From CAVXJN01 sp963762165 (GTDB lineage Bacteria; Pseudomonadota; Gammaproteobacteria; JASBUN01), in the NCBI GenBank assembly GCA_963762165.1, contig CAVXJN010000002.1, positions 62,001-126,000 on the forward strand: DNA of 64,000 nucleotides. Reading direction: 5' to 3'. Below are positions 44,743 through 56,737 of the stretch, in pieces. The position numbers and the translations under genes are program-made. Positions within the stretch are counted from its first letter, which is position 1. The number at the start of each line of letters is the position of its first letter. Below the pieces are notes generated by a model that did no database searches, was not told the origin of the DNA, and saw nothing but the letters and a program-made list of their open reading frames with translations.

Positions 44743-45942
44743 ATGGATGGTTCGGAGCAAGAAGCGCGCCTATCCGACCAATTGCCTCGGGACCTGGACA
44801 GCATTCTGCGACGCACGCACCAGGTGGCTACCGAGGTAGTTGCGCCACGCAGCGAACAGGTCGACCGTGAAGCCCGTTGGCCCCGGGAGGGTTTGCAGGC
44901 ATTGCAGGAGGCCGGTCTCGCAGGTCTGGTGATACCGGAATCAGCAGGTGGTCTCGGCCAGGGCCTGTACGCACTGGCGCAAGTCTGTGAAATCCTCGGG
45001 CAGGAATGCGCCTCGACCGCTATGTGTTTCGGAATGCACTGCGTCGGCGCGGCGGTTCTCGCGGCCAAAGCAACCCCGGACCAGCAACACCGCTTCCTTG
45101 AACCCATTGCCCAGGGGCGCCATTTAACCACGCTGTCGCTGAGCGAGCCGGGAACCGGCACCCATTTCTATCTTCCCCAGACCGAACTTCGGTCGCTCGG
45201 GCCCGACCGCTACCAAGTCACGGGTACCAAGGCCTTCGTGACCAACGGTGGATGTGCCGATTCCTATGTCGTCTCTGCGGTGGCGGCCGATGCCGGAGCG
45301 CCGCCGGGGCAGTTCTCCTGTGTGGTGGTGCCGCAGGATGCCCCCGGTCTGCAGTGGGGGGCGCCTTGGGACGGTATGGGTTTACGCGGCAATTCCTCGC
45401 GAAGTTTGGATCTGCAGGCGGTAGCGGTGCCTCGCCAGGACTTGCTGGGCGAGGAGGGCGATCAAATTTGGTACGTGTTTCATGTCATCACACCTTATTT
45501 TCTGACTGCGATGGCCGGCACCTATCTGGGTGTCGCCAGCGCTGCCATTAACCAGGCCCGTGACTGGATGGTCAGTCGGCACTACACCAACAGCGGCTCA
45601 TCACTGGCGCAACTCCCGGTGCTGCAGCATCAACTCGGTACGCTTTGGGGCGTGTTGGAAAGAACGCGGCGTCTGGTCTACTATGCTGCTCGCAGTTTTG
45701 ATGCCGACGAGCCCGACGGTCTGGCCAGTCTGTTCACCGCAAAAGCGGAAATGGCTGATTGCGTAGTGCACGTGGTCAACGAAGCTATGACGCTTACTGG
45801 CGGCAGCGCTTACCGCAGCAATTCTTTGTTACACCGATTGATGCGCGATGCGCGTGCGGCCCATGTAATGTCGCCGACCACCGATTTGCTGCGCATCTGG
45901 ACCGGCCGCGCATTACTCGGCCAGCCTATTTTGGGTGACTGA
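44743..45942 (+). CDS. Acyl-CoA dehydrogenase-like flavoprotein
   Basis: A 399-residue protein with the three-domain acyl-CoA dehydrogenase fold: helical N-terminus, a beta domain (SLSEPGTGTHFYLP, VTGTKAFVTNGG) and a helical C-terminus (TLTGGSAYRSN). The usual catalytic glutamate in the YEGT-like loop is absent; the segment reads MSPTTDLLRIWTG. The catalytic base may be elsewhere, or the protein may act as a flavin monooxygenase-like enzyme or on an unusual substrate. Its promoter carries the activator motif described at 44603. A PAS kinase follows 3 bases after its stop. Confidence 0.85.
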   Translation: MDGSEQEARLSDQLPRDLDSILRRTHQVATEVVAPRSEQVDREARWPREGLQALQEAGLAGLVIPESAGGLGQGLYALAQVCEILGQECASTAMCFGMHCVGAAVLAAKATPDQQHRFLEPIAQGRHLTTLSLSEPGTGTHFYLPQTELRSLGPDRYQVTGTKAFVTNGGCADSYVVSAVAADAGAPPGQFSCVVVPQDAPGLQWGAPWDGMGLRGNSSRSLDLQAVAVPRQDLLGEEGDQIWYVFHVITPYFLTAMAGTYLGVASAAINQARDWMVSRHYTNSGSSLAQLPVLQHQLGTLWGVLERTRRLVYYAARSFDADEPDGLASLFTAKAEMADCVVHVVNEAMTLTGGSAYRSNSLLHRLMRDARAAHVMSPTTDLLRIWTGRALLGQPILGD

Positions 45943-45944
45943 GA

Positions 45945-48244
45945 ATGGGCGGGCACGTCACCCTGGTGCGTGTGGACGACACCGTCTCTGACATATTGTT
46001 GCGTGAACTCGAACAGGAGTTGAGTTTTCAAGGTGCGCTGCGCGAGGACGAGATGTTGTCCGTCCTGGCCCGCGATACACTCGAAACCGACGCCATCGTG
46101 CTGGGCACACGGCTCGAAAGGCCGGTGCAGTTCGCGCAGCAGGTCTATTCGCTGGGCAAGGATTTGCCGATACTGATTCTAAGCCCGCAAGAGCGCTTCG
46201 AGCAGTTGCGCCAGGCGGTGCAGTTCTCGCCTTTCCTGGGAAGTGAGACCCGGCCTTGGCCGGCCTCCGACGTCGAGTAGTTGGCGCTCGAATTGCGCGA
46301 ATGCGTTACCCGTACGCAGCAGCGGCGTCGCTACCGGGGAGCCATAGCTGCTGTGCAGGCCCGGCTCAGTGGCGCTCCGCCAGCGCGCCCCCAAGTCAGC
46401 CATTATCTGGACAGCTTGCTTGACCGCGCTCCGATCGGCGTGCTCAACCTGGATCCGCACGGGCGAATCCTGACGCTCAACCGGCGCGCAGCGGCGATTC
46501 TGCAGCGTCCGGGCAGGCTATCGCAGGCACCAACTTTCTTAATCTATTCATTTCACCGGAACGAGAACGCATCGATACGATGCTACGTCAATGCGTTCCA
46601 CCGTCCCGTGAACGGGCGCCGATGGTAGTGGAGATTCCGGGTGTCGAAAGAACTTATGCCGAGATGACCGCCAGCCGCATTGGTTGATCCCACGGGTGAG
46701 TTGGTTACCACGGTAATTCTGCAGGACGTCACCGAGCACGTACGCGCCGAAGGCGAGCGCAAACGCGCCCAGCAAGATCTGTTGGCCAGCGAGCGGCGCT
46801 ACCGCGAACTGCTGCTCACCATGAACGAGGCGGTCGCCGTGCTCGATGATCGCTACGTTGTCATTTATGTTAACCGTCGCTTCTGTGACATATTCGGCTA
46901 CCGGCAAGACGAGATACTCGGACGGCCGCTTATCGAGTTTGTGCATGAAGATCGACCGCGATCTGGTCAGTTCTCATATGGGCACCGTCCGATGGGGTCA
47001 GCCGGTGCGTTTCGAAAATGCCTGGATTACCAAGTCAGGCGCAACGATCTATACGCTCACCTCACCCAAACTGATCTTCGACGAGCGAGGAGACCATCGC
47101 GCTTGCTTGGCCGTGTTTACCGATATTACCGAGCGCCGCCACGCAGAGGAGGCCCTCCGTCAAAGTGAAAAGCAACTTCGGTTGATTACCGAAGCCATTC
47201 CCGAGCTGGTCGGTTACGTGGATACCGACCGCCGGTATCGATTCTGCAACAAGGCCTTTGAAACATGGTTCGGTTGCAGCCGATCCGAGATTCAGGATCT
47301 GCAGATCGAAAACGTCATCGGTGCGGAAGCCTATCAGACGATCAAGCCCTCTCTCGACGAGGGATTCGGGGGTCGAACCGCGCACTTCGAGGGTACTATC
47401 CCTTATGCCCTGGGTGGCCCCCGTTATTGTCGCGCCAGCTACATACCCGATCACGGTCCGGATGGCCGTGTACGCGGCCTGTTTCTACTGGTCGCCGATA
47501 TCAGCCAGCACAGAGAAGCAGAAGAGCGCCAGCGTCAGCGTTTGATTGATCTATGCCATGCTTCACGCCTGACCACTCTTGGGCGAGCTGAGCTCCCAGC
47601 TAGCGCACGAGCTTGCCCAGCCGTTGGCATCCATCGCCACTCATGCCCATGCTTGCGCGCGGCTCATGGACCGGGGCGGCGATTTGACAAGTATTCGCGA
47701 CTCGTTGATCGACATAACCGACCAGGCACTTCGCGCCCGCGAAATAATGTCTCGTCTGCGTAAGCTCGCTCGCAAGGACTTCAGCCGTGGCAGATTGGAT
47801 TTCAATGAACTGATCGATTCCGTACTGCACCTTACCGAGTCCCAAGCGCGAATGCAGAACGTTCACGTGGAGATCGACCTGGTGCCCGATCTGCCGCCGC
47901 TGTTGGGCGATCAGATCCTGATCGAACAGGCGCTATTGAATCTGGTGCTCAATGCCATCGATGCTCTGGGCGGCGTATCGAGGGCGCAGCGCAATCTCTC
48001 GGTAAGAACTTGCGAGCAGCCGGAAGGGTCGGTCCGCGTCGAAGTCTGCGACAACGGTCCTGGGCTCGACAAGGAAGTGGAGCACCGGATCTTCGAGCCG
48101 TTCTTCAGTACCAAAAGCGAGGGTATGGGTATGGGCCTTGCTATCACGAAATCGATCGTCGACAACCATGGCGGCCGGATCGGTGCCGAGAACCTCGAGC
48201 CAGAGGGAACTTGCTTCTGGTTTTCTATCCCGGTGGCCGACTGA
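45945..48244 (+). pseudogene. Multi-PAS sensor histidine kinase with a stop and four frameshifts
   Basis: The gene can be read as a receiver-like N-terminus, three PAS domains (APIGVLNLDPHGRI, MNEAVAVLDDRYV, IPELVGYVDTDRRY), an H box (QLAHELAQPLASI) and an ATPase domain (NLVLNAIDAL, GMGMGLAI). It is broken by an in-frame TAG at 46278 and 1-bp shifts near 46515, 46677, 46940 and 47582. Organisation resembles FixL/StyS-type kinases. It is followed by a FixJ-type regulator 9 bases on, and both follow the acyl-CoA dehydrogenase-like gene. Confidence 0.8.
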
Positions 48245-48253
48245 GGAGGCGAG

Positions 48254-48912
48254 GTGATGATGGATGGTCCCGTTTACATTGTGGACGACGAGGAGACCAT
48301 GCGCCGTGCACTGAGCGTATTGCTGCGTTCGGCGGATATCCGCTGCCGCGACTTCGACTCTGCGACGGCTTTTCTAGAGGCACTGGACGAGTTGGAACCC
48401 GGCTGCTTGCTGCTCGATCTGTACATGGCTGGAATGACAGGTCTCGAATTGCAGGAAAAGCTTATAGAACGCCAGTTCTCCATGCCGATTATCGTAATCA
48501 CCGGTCACGGGGACGTGGAAACCGCCGTGCGGGCAATGAAACGCGGCGCGGCGGACTTTGTCCAAAAGCCTTTCGATCCGGCCGAATTGTTGGATCGATT
48601 GCACCAGAGCATGGCTTGCGTTTCACGCCCAGCGGGATGTGAACGAGGCGGCCGCGAGAGCGCTTGAGCGGGTCGCAAATCTGACGCCCACGAGAGCGCG
48701 AGATTGCCAATCAGTTTCTCGCCGGAAAACGCAACAAGCAAGTCGCGCAGGCCCTTTCCATCAGCGTTCGGACGGTGGAATTGCATAGAGCCAGCATCAT
48801 CCGGAAACTGGATGCTAAAAGCATCGCCGACGCCGTGCACACGATTACGCTGGCCGAGAGCGTGGCAGGCGATGCCTTCCACGGAGAAAATGCGAAGTCT
48901 AGCAAGAGCTGA
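48254..48912 (+). pseudogene. FixJ/StyR-type response regulator, two frameshifts
   Basis: The receiver domain is intact (aspartate in LLLDLYMAG, TGHGD switch, VQKPFDP). The frame shifts near 48615 and near 48692 before the LuxR-type helix-turn-helix, readable as RERE, then QFLAGKRNKQVAQALSISV and RTVELHRA. Repaired it is about 219 residues. FixJ-type regulators bind palindromes near -60, so it is the best candidate activator for the sites at 16966 and 44603. Confidence 0.8.
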
Positions 48913-49414
48913 GACGCAAAATTTGCGCTCAGCACATAGGTAGAACTGCGTGGTCGCCAGCCCCGGCCGGTGCTGAATTGGGCCGGAATTGTGTTGAATT
49001 GCCCCTCCTGATGCTGGAATTCCTGCTGTGCCGGCCCGCTCGCTGCCGGCGGTCAGGTCGTGCAGCAGAGTAGCGAGGCACGCATATTTGCGTATTTACC
49101 CAATTATCGATCACGACTAGATTGGTTTCCCATGCGACTTCACACGGCGTCCAATTTCGTTGCCGTGCATTGCGACGAAATGCGCACTCGTTCGCGTGGG
49201 CGCTGCAAGCCAGCGAGTCCGTGTCGATGCTGAAAAATTCAGTGGCGCATCAGTCGGTGCCTGTCTTTTCGCGACGCGGTAACTGCGGATATCCGCGGAA
49301 ATCCGAGTGAATCAGGACTGGTAAGATGCTGGAGCTTGGCCACTGTCGTTACTGCAATTGATCGGCTGCACGTCCAAATGCAGATGCAGACGATCATATC
49401 GGGGGCGTTCATTA
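48913..49414. other. Intergenic stretch, no gene recognised
   Basis: About 500 bases between the FixJ-type and AcoR-type genes. Frames here are short and unlike known proteins. It presumably contains the promoter of the AcoR-type gene. Confidence 0.45.
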
Positions 49415-51368
49415 ATGAATCACCTGACAGCGTTCGGAGCACACTCGTTTGGTTTATTCCGCGGTCGAGCAGCCGGATGCAATCAGAGATGATGTATCCA
49501 CCGAAGTAGCCAGTTCCTGGCGACGTTGCCTGCTCGATTACAATCTTGACCCTGTCCACCGCTGCGGACCAGCCGTGGTCGAAGGTCGCGACTTGCGCGC
49601 AAGACAGGAGCGGCTTGCTCCGCTGTTGGAATTCGCAGATCCGAAATGATGAGTCTTTATCAGCAGGTCGCCGGCTCCGGGTACGCGATTCTGCTGACCG
49701 ACATGGATGGGATTGCTTTGAAGTCTGTCGGTGATCCAGAGTTTACCAAAGCAGCCGCACGCAGCGGCCTGCGCACCGGGTCCATCTGGAGGGAGGCCAT
49801 GCAAGGTACGAATGGCATGGGCACCTGTATCGAAATGAAGAACGCCGATGGTCGTTCACCAGCACGAACATTTCCTTAACTGTCACACCGGGATGACCTG
49901 CGCCGCAGCTCCGATCCGTGACCCAGTGGGAAATATGATTGCGGTACTCGACGCTTCATTCGGATCTCGCGTGGCCCAGCGGCACACCATGGCCATTGGT
50001 CAATATGTCCGCCAAACGATCGAAAATCACATGTTTCTAAGGTGCGTTCAAGGAACATCTACTGATCCGATTTCATTCGCGCCCGGAGTTCGTCAGATAC
50101 CTTGGTCGAGGTGCGATTGCCTTGGACGAATCCGGAATCATCCGTGGCGCGAATCGTAGCGCACTGTTTCAGCTCGATGAAAGGTACGAAAGCTTGGTGG
50201 ATCGTTCCGTCGACACGGTGTTTGACGTTTCGATCAATGCACTGATCGACATGGCTCGCAAGCCGGCCTCATCAACCTATGGCGATCCATACTGCCGCTG
50301 ACAGGCGACGTTTTCACGGTGTCATACAGCTACCCGTCGATAAGCTTCGGAAAAAGTCTCTGAGAGGTTTGCAGGGAAGTTCCGACCGCCATGATGCGTC
50401 CGATCAATTCGGGCTACAGTTCGCTGAATCTTGGCGATCCGGCAATGGCGCGCAATGTGGATCGCGCGCGCAAACTGCTAAACCGCAACATTCCGTTGCT
50501 GCTCTATGGCGAAACCGGAACCGGAAAGGGAATGTTTGCGAAGGCTTTTCACGATGCAAGCGAACGTTCCTCAAAGCCATTCGTGGCAGTCAACTGCGCT
50601 TCAATTCCAGAGGCTCTGATCGAGAGCGAATTGTTCGGCTATCGAGCCAGGAGCATTTACCGGCGCCAATCGACGCGGCAGTCGGGGAAAAATTTTGCAG
50701 GCGGACGGCGGTACGCTGTTTTTGGATGAGATCGGCGACATGCCGCTTCATCTGCAAGCTCGGTTATTGCGCGTTCTGGAAGAAAAAGAAGTGGTGCCGC
50801 TCGGTGGAGAGAAATCCGAGAAAGTGGACGTGGCCGTGATTAGCGCCACGCATCGCGATCTTACCACTTTGATGGCGGACGGACGGTTTCGCGATGACCT
50901 TTACTACCGGCTGCACGGCATGACGCTGACCATGCCGCCGTTGCGAGAGCGACACGACCTGAGGGCACTGGTACATGCCATCGTTCAAGAGGAAGGCGGT
51001 AATGAGGAAATATAGTCTGAGCGATGAAGCCCTGGATATCCTGGATAGTCAGGCGTGGCCCGGAAACATTCGAGAACTGTGTAACACATTGCGTACGGTC
51101 CTGGCGTTTTGTGATGGCACCGTGATTACGGCGGCCGATCTCCCGGATGATCTGCGTCGAGAGCCGTTCGGACCCACAGCCATCGAGAATGCAAATGCGC
51201 TCCCAGGCGGGCTCGCGTGACCCGCTTGGAGAGGCTGAGCGCAGCGCGTTGCTTAATGAGCTCCAGAGCACGTGTTGGAACGTGGCGCAGCTGGCCCGAA
51301 AGCTCAAGCTCAGCCGCAATACGGTATATCGCAAGATGCGACGCTATGGTATTCGGCCGCCACGATGA
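49415..51368 (+). pseudogene. AcoR-type sigma-54 activator with at least seven frameshifts
   Basis: Pieces in changing frames follow the order of AcoR/DhaR proteins: an N-terminal SSWRRCLLDYNLDP motif, a GAF domain (YAILLTDMDGIALKSVG, CAAAPIRDPVGNMIAVLD), a PAS-like part, an AAA+ domain with GETGTGKG, GAFTGA and LFLDEIGD, and a Fis helix-turn-helix (NVAQLARKLKLSRNTVYRKM). Shifts fall near 49645, 49845, 50040, 50290, 50655, 50995 and 51160. Such regulators sense small carbon compounds. It is either a true pseudogene or a very poorly sequenced stretch. Confidence 0.75.
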
Positions 51369-51478
51369 GCAGCGCTCGCAACTTTCCATGATGAGCGCTG
51401 ACTGAAATTCTCAAACGAACAGTGCGACATTGCCCAGCTCCTGACTTCCCGTTACCCGGGGATGGTGGACGGCTTGAT

Positions 51479-53029
51479 TCAAGCACCCGCAATGGCGACT
51501 CGACCGGCAATATCGGTGACAGATTGCCTCAGCTTCGCCCTGCGGAATATATCCCCGGCCATCACGACCCCCGCGTTGGCAAACGCGAACAACGGCAGGA
51601 CCAGATAGCTGGAACGCGCGCCGGCGTGCCGCAAAAGTCTGGCAGCGGGCGATTCCAGGCGGTCGTGAATACTGTCCAGCGCATTCAACGCGGGCAAGAG
51701 AAGGGCCGTGTCGCAATACTTCCCCGCCAGCGGCGGCTTCTGCGCCGATGATGGCGTTGGCCTGCGCCACCAAGGCATCTGAGATTGGGCGGCGGGCGGG
51801 TCGGGAATGAACAACGCCAGGATCACGCCCGGCCAATGTGGCATGCAGACCGCCCGCGTGTATGCACGCCCAAAGCCCGATACCCAACAGCATATAGGGC
51901 GACAGACGGTATACATGGGCGCGGTTGAGCATCGCCAAGGCGAGCGGTGAGCAAGGCAGCGGCGGCGAGAAATTCGTAATGCAGCTTGTCGGAATAAAAT
52001 ACGGCGATGACAAGAATCGAGCCGATATCATCGACGATCGCGGCAGCGGTCAGAAAAATGCGCAGCTCCACCGGCACCCGGTCGACCCAACACCACGATC
52101 AGCGCTACGGCGAACGCGGTATCCGTTGCCATCGGGATACCCCAGCCGTGCGCCCAGGGTCCTTGAGGAATGACCAGCATGTAGAGCACGCGCCGGAACG
52201 AGCATGCCGCCCAATGCGGCGGCAACGGGCAACGCCGCGGAGCTGCCGGTTGGCGAGATGGCCGACCGTAAATTCATGCTTGATCTCCAGTCCGACCACC
52301 AGAAAGAAAATGGTCAGCAGGCCGTCATTGACCCAATGCAACAGGGACATGCGAAAGGTCGCATCGCTGAGCGAAAAGCCCAGGGCCTGTTCCAGAGCGG
52401 CTGAAGTCGTCGCCCAGTACCGAGTTGGTCAACACCACAGCGAACACCGTCAGCCAGCAGCAACAACACTCCAGCCGACGGTCCCCAGCTTACGAATTCG
52501 AGTACCGCAGATCGCACCCGGTGGCCGAGTGTGCCGAGCATCGCGTCGGCAAGCGAATGTTGGTCCCATGGTCCCTGATAGCGCCGGCTATTGATAAAGA
52601 ACGTGGGCGTAATCTTGACGCCGCTGGCTTGCGCGCTGGTGATGTCCGCTTTTACCCGTTGCGCTGCGCGTTCTGGCGGCCGCTTCAGCTTCGGCCGGCG
52701 TCGGTTCGCGGCCGGTCGAGATCCCGCGCGACTTCGCGCAAGTCGTCTTCGGTCAGCGTTTCGGAACGCGTCATCAACTTGATATGCGCTTGCCAGAAAC
52801 GTTCCGGATCGGGGGCCAGTTCCACGAGTTCGGCGGCGCGCAGTGCGAACTCGTTGCCGGGTATCGGGCGATGCCGGAAGACGTATTGCATGCGCGTGCC
52901 GAACCGATCACGCACATCGGAAATGGCTTCGTCGGCCGCTCTGCAGCTCGGGCAGGCATAGCTGCCGTACTCGAGCAGCGTGATCTGCGCATTCGCCTGA
53001 GCCCAGTACGTGATCGTAGTGCTGGTCAA
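51479..53029 (-). pseudogene. DsbA-like/NhaA sodium-proton antiporter fusion, many frameshifts and truncated
   Basis: On the minus strand the start at 53029 gives a DsbA-like domain (ITLLEYGSYACPSC, later GVKITPTFFINSRRYQGPWD), running in one frame into an NhaA N-terminus (LEFVSWGPSAGVLLLLA). NhaA pieces continue in other frames: LLHWVNDGLLTIFFLVVGLE, IPMATDTAFAVALIV, RIFLTAAAIVDDIGSI and LPLFAFANAGV. The frame ends soon after, so the last helices of NhaA are missing. At least six shifts are needed. Likely a pseudogene. Confidence 0.7.
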
Positions 53030-53427
53030 CGAGCGCGGTTCAGGCGATTGTTAGTAGTCGTCTCCGGCACCTGCTCTCTCCACTGGCGATCCCCGGGCAG
53101 CCAGTTTCAACGGCTGTCACTCACCTGACAAGGCCATTGCGCGGGCGGAGCGCTAGCTCATTATGGGTCAAGCACGCGAAAATCGCAGCTTCGGTGAAAG
53201 CCGCCCGCGCCGTGCTGCAGGGTATCGGTGACAGCGACAAAACGGCCGCGTCGGGCCGGAGTGCGAAACCGTGACGAATTTTTACGGCCCGCTATGTCGT
53301 CGCGGTACGTGCTCAGGCATACTTTCTGTTAGCGCATTAGGAGGTTGTCGTTGACTGAGAAAGCGACTTTTGAACCGACGGGCTTTTCTGACGGCGCTGG
53401 TGCTGGTGGCGGTTTCTCGGCGGCGAC

Positions 53428-56409
53428 ATGCTGATCGCTGACCAAGCGAGTCTGCAGCGCTGGTGGAGCGACATGGCCTGGAGTGCGGCCGCACTGACCG
53501 CGGGCCTGCTGTGCCTGGCGGCGGCGCGGCGGTTGCGCGGCGGCCAACGCCTGGCTTGGTTGTTCTATGGACTCGGCTGCCTGGCGTGGTTTCTGGGCAT
53601 GTTGGTATGGGACTACCAGGAGCTGGCCCTGGGCACGGTTACGCCGTTTCCCGGGTGGGCGGACATCGGCTTCCTGGCGTTCGCACCGCTGTTCATGGCC
53701 GGGTTGGTCTATCACGCCACCACGACGCCCAGCGTGGTCTTGACCATCCGCAATCTGGCCGACGTCGGTCTGATCGTGATGCGCGACCATGATCGGCACC
53801 GCCGTGGTGCTGGTCGAGCCATTGCGCGATCCCGGCATGACGGAACTCTACCGCCTGACCGCCCAGGCTTACCCGGTGCTCTACGTCAGCACTTTTCTAT
53901 TGGCGTTGCTGGTGCTGTCGCGTCACGCGATCGTACCGAACGTCGACCGACGAGTACTGCTGTTGTTGATGGCGGGCTTGGCGTTGCACGCCGTTACCGA
54001 CAGCTTGTATGCGTATTCACTTTTGGATCACAGCTTTCAACCCGGGAATTATCTGGACACGTTCTGGATCGCGGCGTTCGCGCTGGTTGGCGTGGCGGCG
54101 ATCGAGCAGACGAGCGGGCACCGTAACGGCGCCAGCGGCGACGTTCGCGGTTCTGGATGAACGCATGCGGCGGGTGGAAGCCTTGTTGCTTGCGGGTACG
54201 CTGTCTGCGATCGGCGTGCTCTCGGTATTCAACAGCGACCAGCGCGGATACTGCGCTGTGGCGCGAAGTGGCGCTGTTGTGTACCGTACTGGCGGTGTTT
54301 CTGGGTTTGCGGGAGTGGGCCAGTGCCCGCATCCACGGGCAACTGATGGATGGCTTGCGGCGATCCGAGAGGGAACTCAGCCGCATCCTCGATAGCTTGC
54401 AGGACATGTATTTTCGCATCGATGCCGACGGTTGCCTGCAGCACTGCTCGCCTTATGCCGAGCAGCTGCTGGGAGTCCAAGCCGGGGAATTGACCGGCGT
54501 GCCTTTCGAGGCGTTGTTTGTCGATACGCAGGAGGCCGGCCGTTTCGCCGGCCTGTTGCATGGCGAGCCCGATATGGTCGACAATTTCGAGGCGCGCTGG
54601 AGGCGCGGCGACGGGGCCGAGGTGCGTGTCTCAATCAATGCGCACCGGTTGCGCGGCCCGGGCGTTCCGTTACAGGTGTGGGAAGGTACGGTCCGCAACG
54701 TTACCGAACAGCGCCGCGCCGAAGCCCGGATGTATCAGCTCTCCAGTGCGCTGGAGCAGACCGCCGATGTGGTGATGATTACGGATCGGGACGGCGTAAT
54801 CGATTACGTCAACCCGGCGTTTACCGCGATCACCGGCTACAGTCGTGATGAGACGGTCGGGCAGACCCCTAAACTGTTGAACTCAGGCCGCCATGATCGG
54901 CGTTTCTACAAGCGTATGTGGGAACAGATTCTCGCCGGCCAGGTATTCAACGAAGTTTTCGTCAATCGTCGCAAGAACGGGTCGTTGTATTACGAAGCCA
55001 AAACCATCACCCCTGTGACCGGCGAGCACGGCCAGGTGATCAATTTCATCTCCACTGGCAAAGACGTTACCGAACAGATGGAGACTCAGGAGCAGCTGCG
55101 GTTCCTGGCCGAGCATGACATGCTCACTGAACTGCCCAACCGGCAGGTGCTGCTCGAACGTATCCGTCAAGCGCTCGCGCGGGCCCGGCGCCGGGAACGG
55201 TTGGTGGCAGTGCTGTTCATGGATCTGGATCAGTTCAAGTATATCAACGACAGCCTCGGTCATGAGGTTGGAGATGAACTGCTGATGCAGATCGCAAATC
55301 GGCTGCTGGCCCACGTCCGCGAAGGCGATACGGTGGCCCGTTTCGGTGGCGATGAATTTGTGATCGTCGTCGACGACGTGGGTTGCGCTGAGGAAATCAC
55401 CGCAATCGCCGATAAGTTGCTGAAAGCGCTGGCACCGACGTTCAAGTTCGACGGCATGGAATTGTATGTCACGGCCAGCATTGGTATCAGCGTGTTTCCG
55501 GGCGACGGTCCGGACTCCGAGACCCTGCTGCGCAATGCCGACAATGCCATGTACCGGGCCAAGGAATCGGGCCGTAATGCATACCGGTTCTATTCGGGGG
55601 ACATGAGTGCCCGTGCCTTCGAGCGGCTGACGCTGGAAAACAGTCTGCGCAATGCTTTGGATCGCGATCAGTTTGAATTGTTCTACCAGCCACAGGTACG
55701 GGTCAGGGACCGTGGCGTGGTGGGCATGGAGGCACTGCTTCGTTGGAACCACCCCGAGTTCGGCATCGTGTCACCGGCCGAATTCATCCCGCTGCTCGAA
55801 GAGACCGGCCTGATCCTCCCGGTGGGGAACTGGGTGTTGCACCAGGCTTGCGCGCAAATGCGTCGCTGGCTGGATGCAGGGATCGTGCAGGGACGCATGG
55901 CGGTGAATATCTCCGCACGTCAGTTCACGGATGCGGGATTTCTCCACGCTGTGCAGCGCACCCTCACGACTTGCGGACTGGACGCCGAGCGTCTGGAACT
56001 GGAGATGACTGAGAGCATCTTTTTGCGGGATTCCCAGGCGACGTCCGATATGTTGCGTGCGTTGGACGACCTGGGTGTGACCCTGGCAATCGACGACTTC
56101 GGAACCGGCTACTCCTCCTTGAGCTATCTAAAGCGATTTCCGATCCGGACCTTGAAAATCGACCGCTCGTTCATTCGGGATATTACCGAAGACGCCGACG
56201 ATGAAGCGCTCAGCGCGGCGATCCTCGCTATGGCGCAACGGCTGGATCTGCGGGTAGTGGCCGAAGGCGTGGAGACCGAGGCACAGTTGCAGATGCTACG
56301 CACCTTCGGTTGTGAGTTGGTGCAAGGCTATTTGTTCAGTCGCCCTCTGGCAGCGCCACAAATGGAACGATATCTCGGCAACGCGGATGCGGCGCGAGCC
56401 CGTTCCTGA
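53428..56409 (+). pseudogene. Membrane GGDEF/EAL protein with frameshifts in its membrane domain
   Basis: The C-terminal 650 residues are intact: two PAS domains, GGDEF (FGGDEFVIV) and EAL (EALLRW, DDFGTGYSSLSYLKRF), both with full catalytic motifs. The N-terminal membrane sensor (eight or so helices, such as LAWLFYGLGCLAWFLGMLVW) is split by shifts near 53787, 54115 and 54240, and probably one near 53400 where a first helix is lost. If the shifts are sequencing errors the product is a cyclic-di-GMP turnover protein of about 1,000 residues. Confidence 0.82.
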
Positions 56410-56737
56410 CGCGATTAGTCCGTCTTCGAACCGTGGCCGTCGGCGGCGCAGGGCGGTGTCGATGCGATCACGGCGACCGTACTATTGCTGGTGGATGTCA
56501 AGGGCGATTCACGATGAGCGCGCTTGCTCGCGGGTTCGGCCTTGCGGGGCTCGTCCAGACGCGGCCATCTGCTTCGGGTGCAGCGCGCGCCTACGCGTGG
56601 GGCCTGTCCGGGCCCGGCTGCATTCGGTCCCGCTGGGACGGTAAACGCTGCCATTCCGGCTCCGGCGCAGACCTCGTGCGGCTGTCGCCCGCGCGGTGTG
56701 GCCTGGCATCGGCATGCGCCAGATGCCGACACCGCAA
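56410..56737. other. Intergenic stretch, no gene recognised
   Basis: About 330 GC-rich bases between convergent GGDEF/EAL and cytochrome b561 genes. Open frames are long only because of base composition and show no family motifs. Confidence 0.5.
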
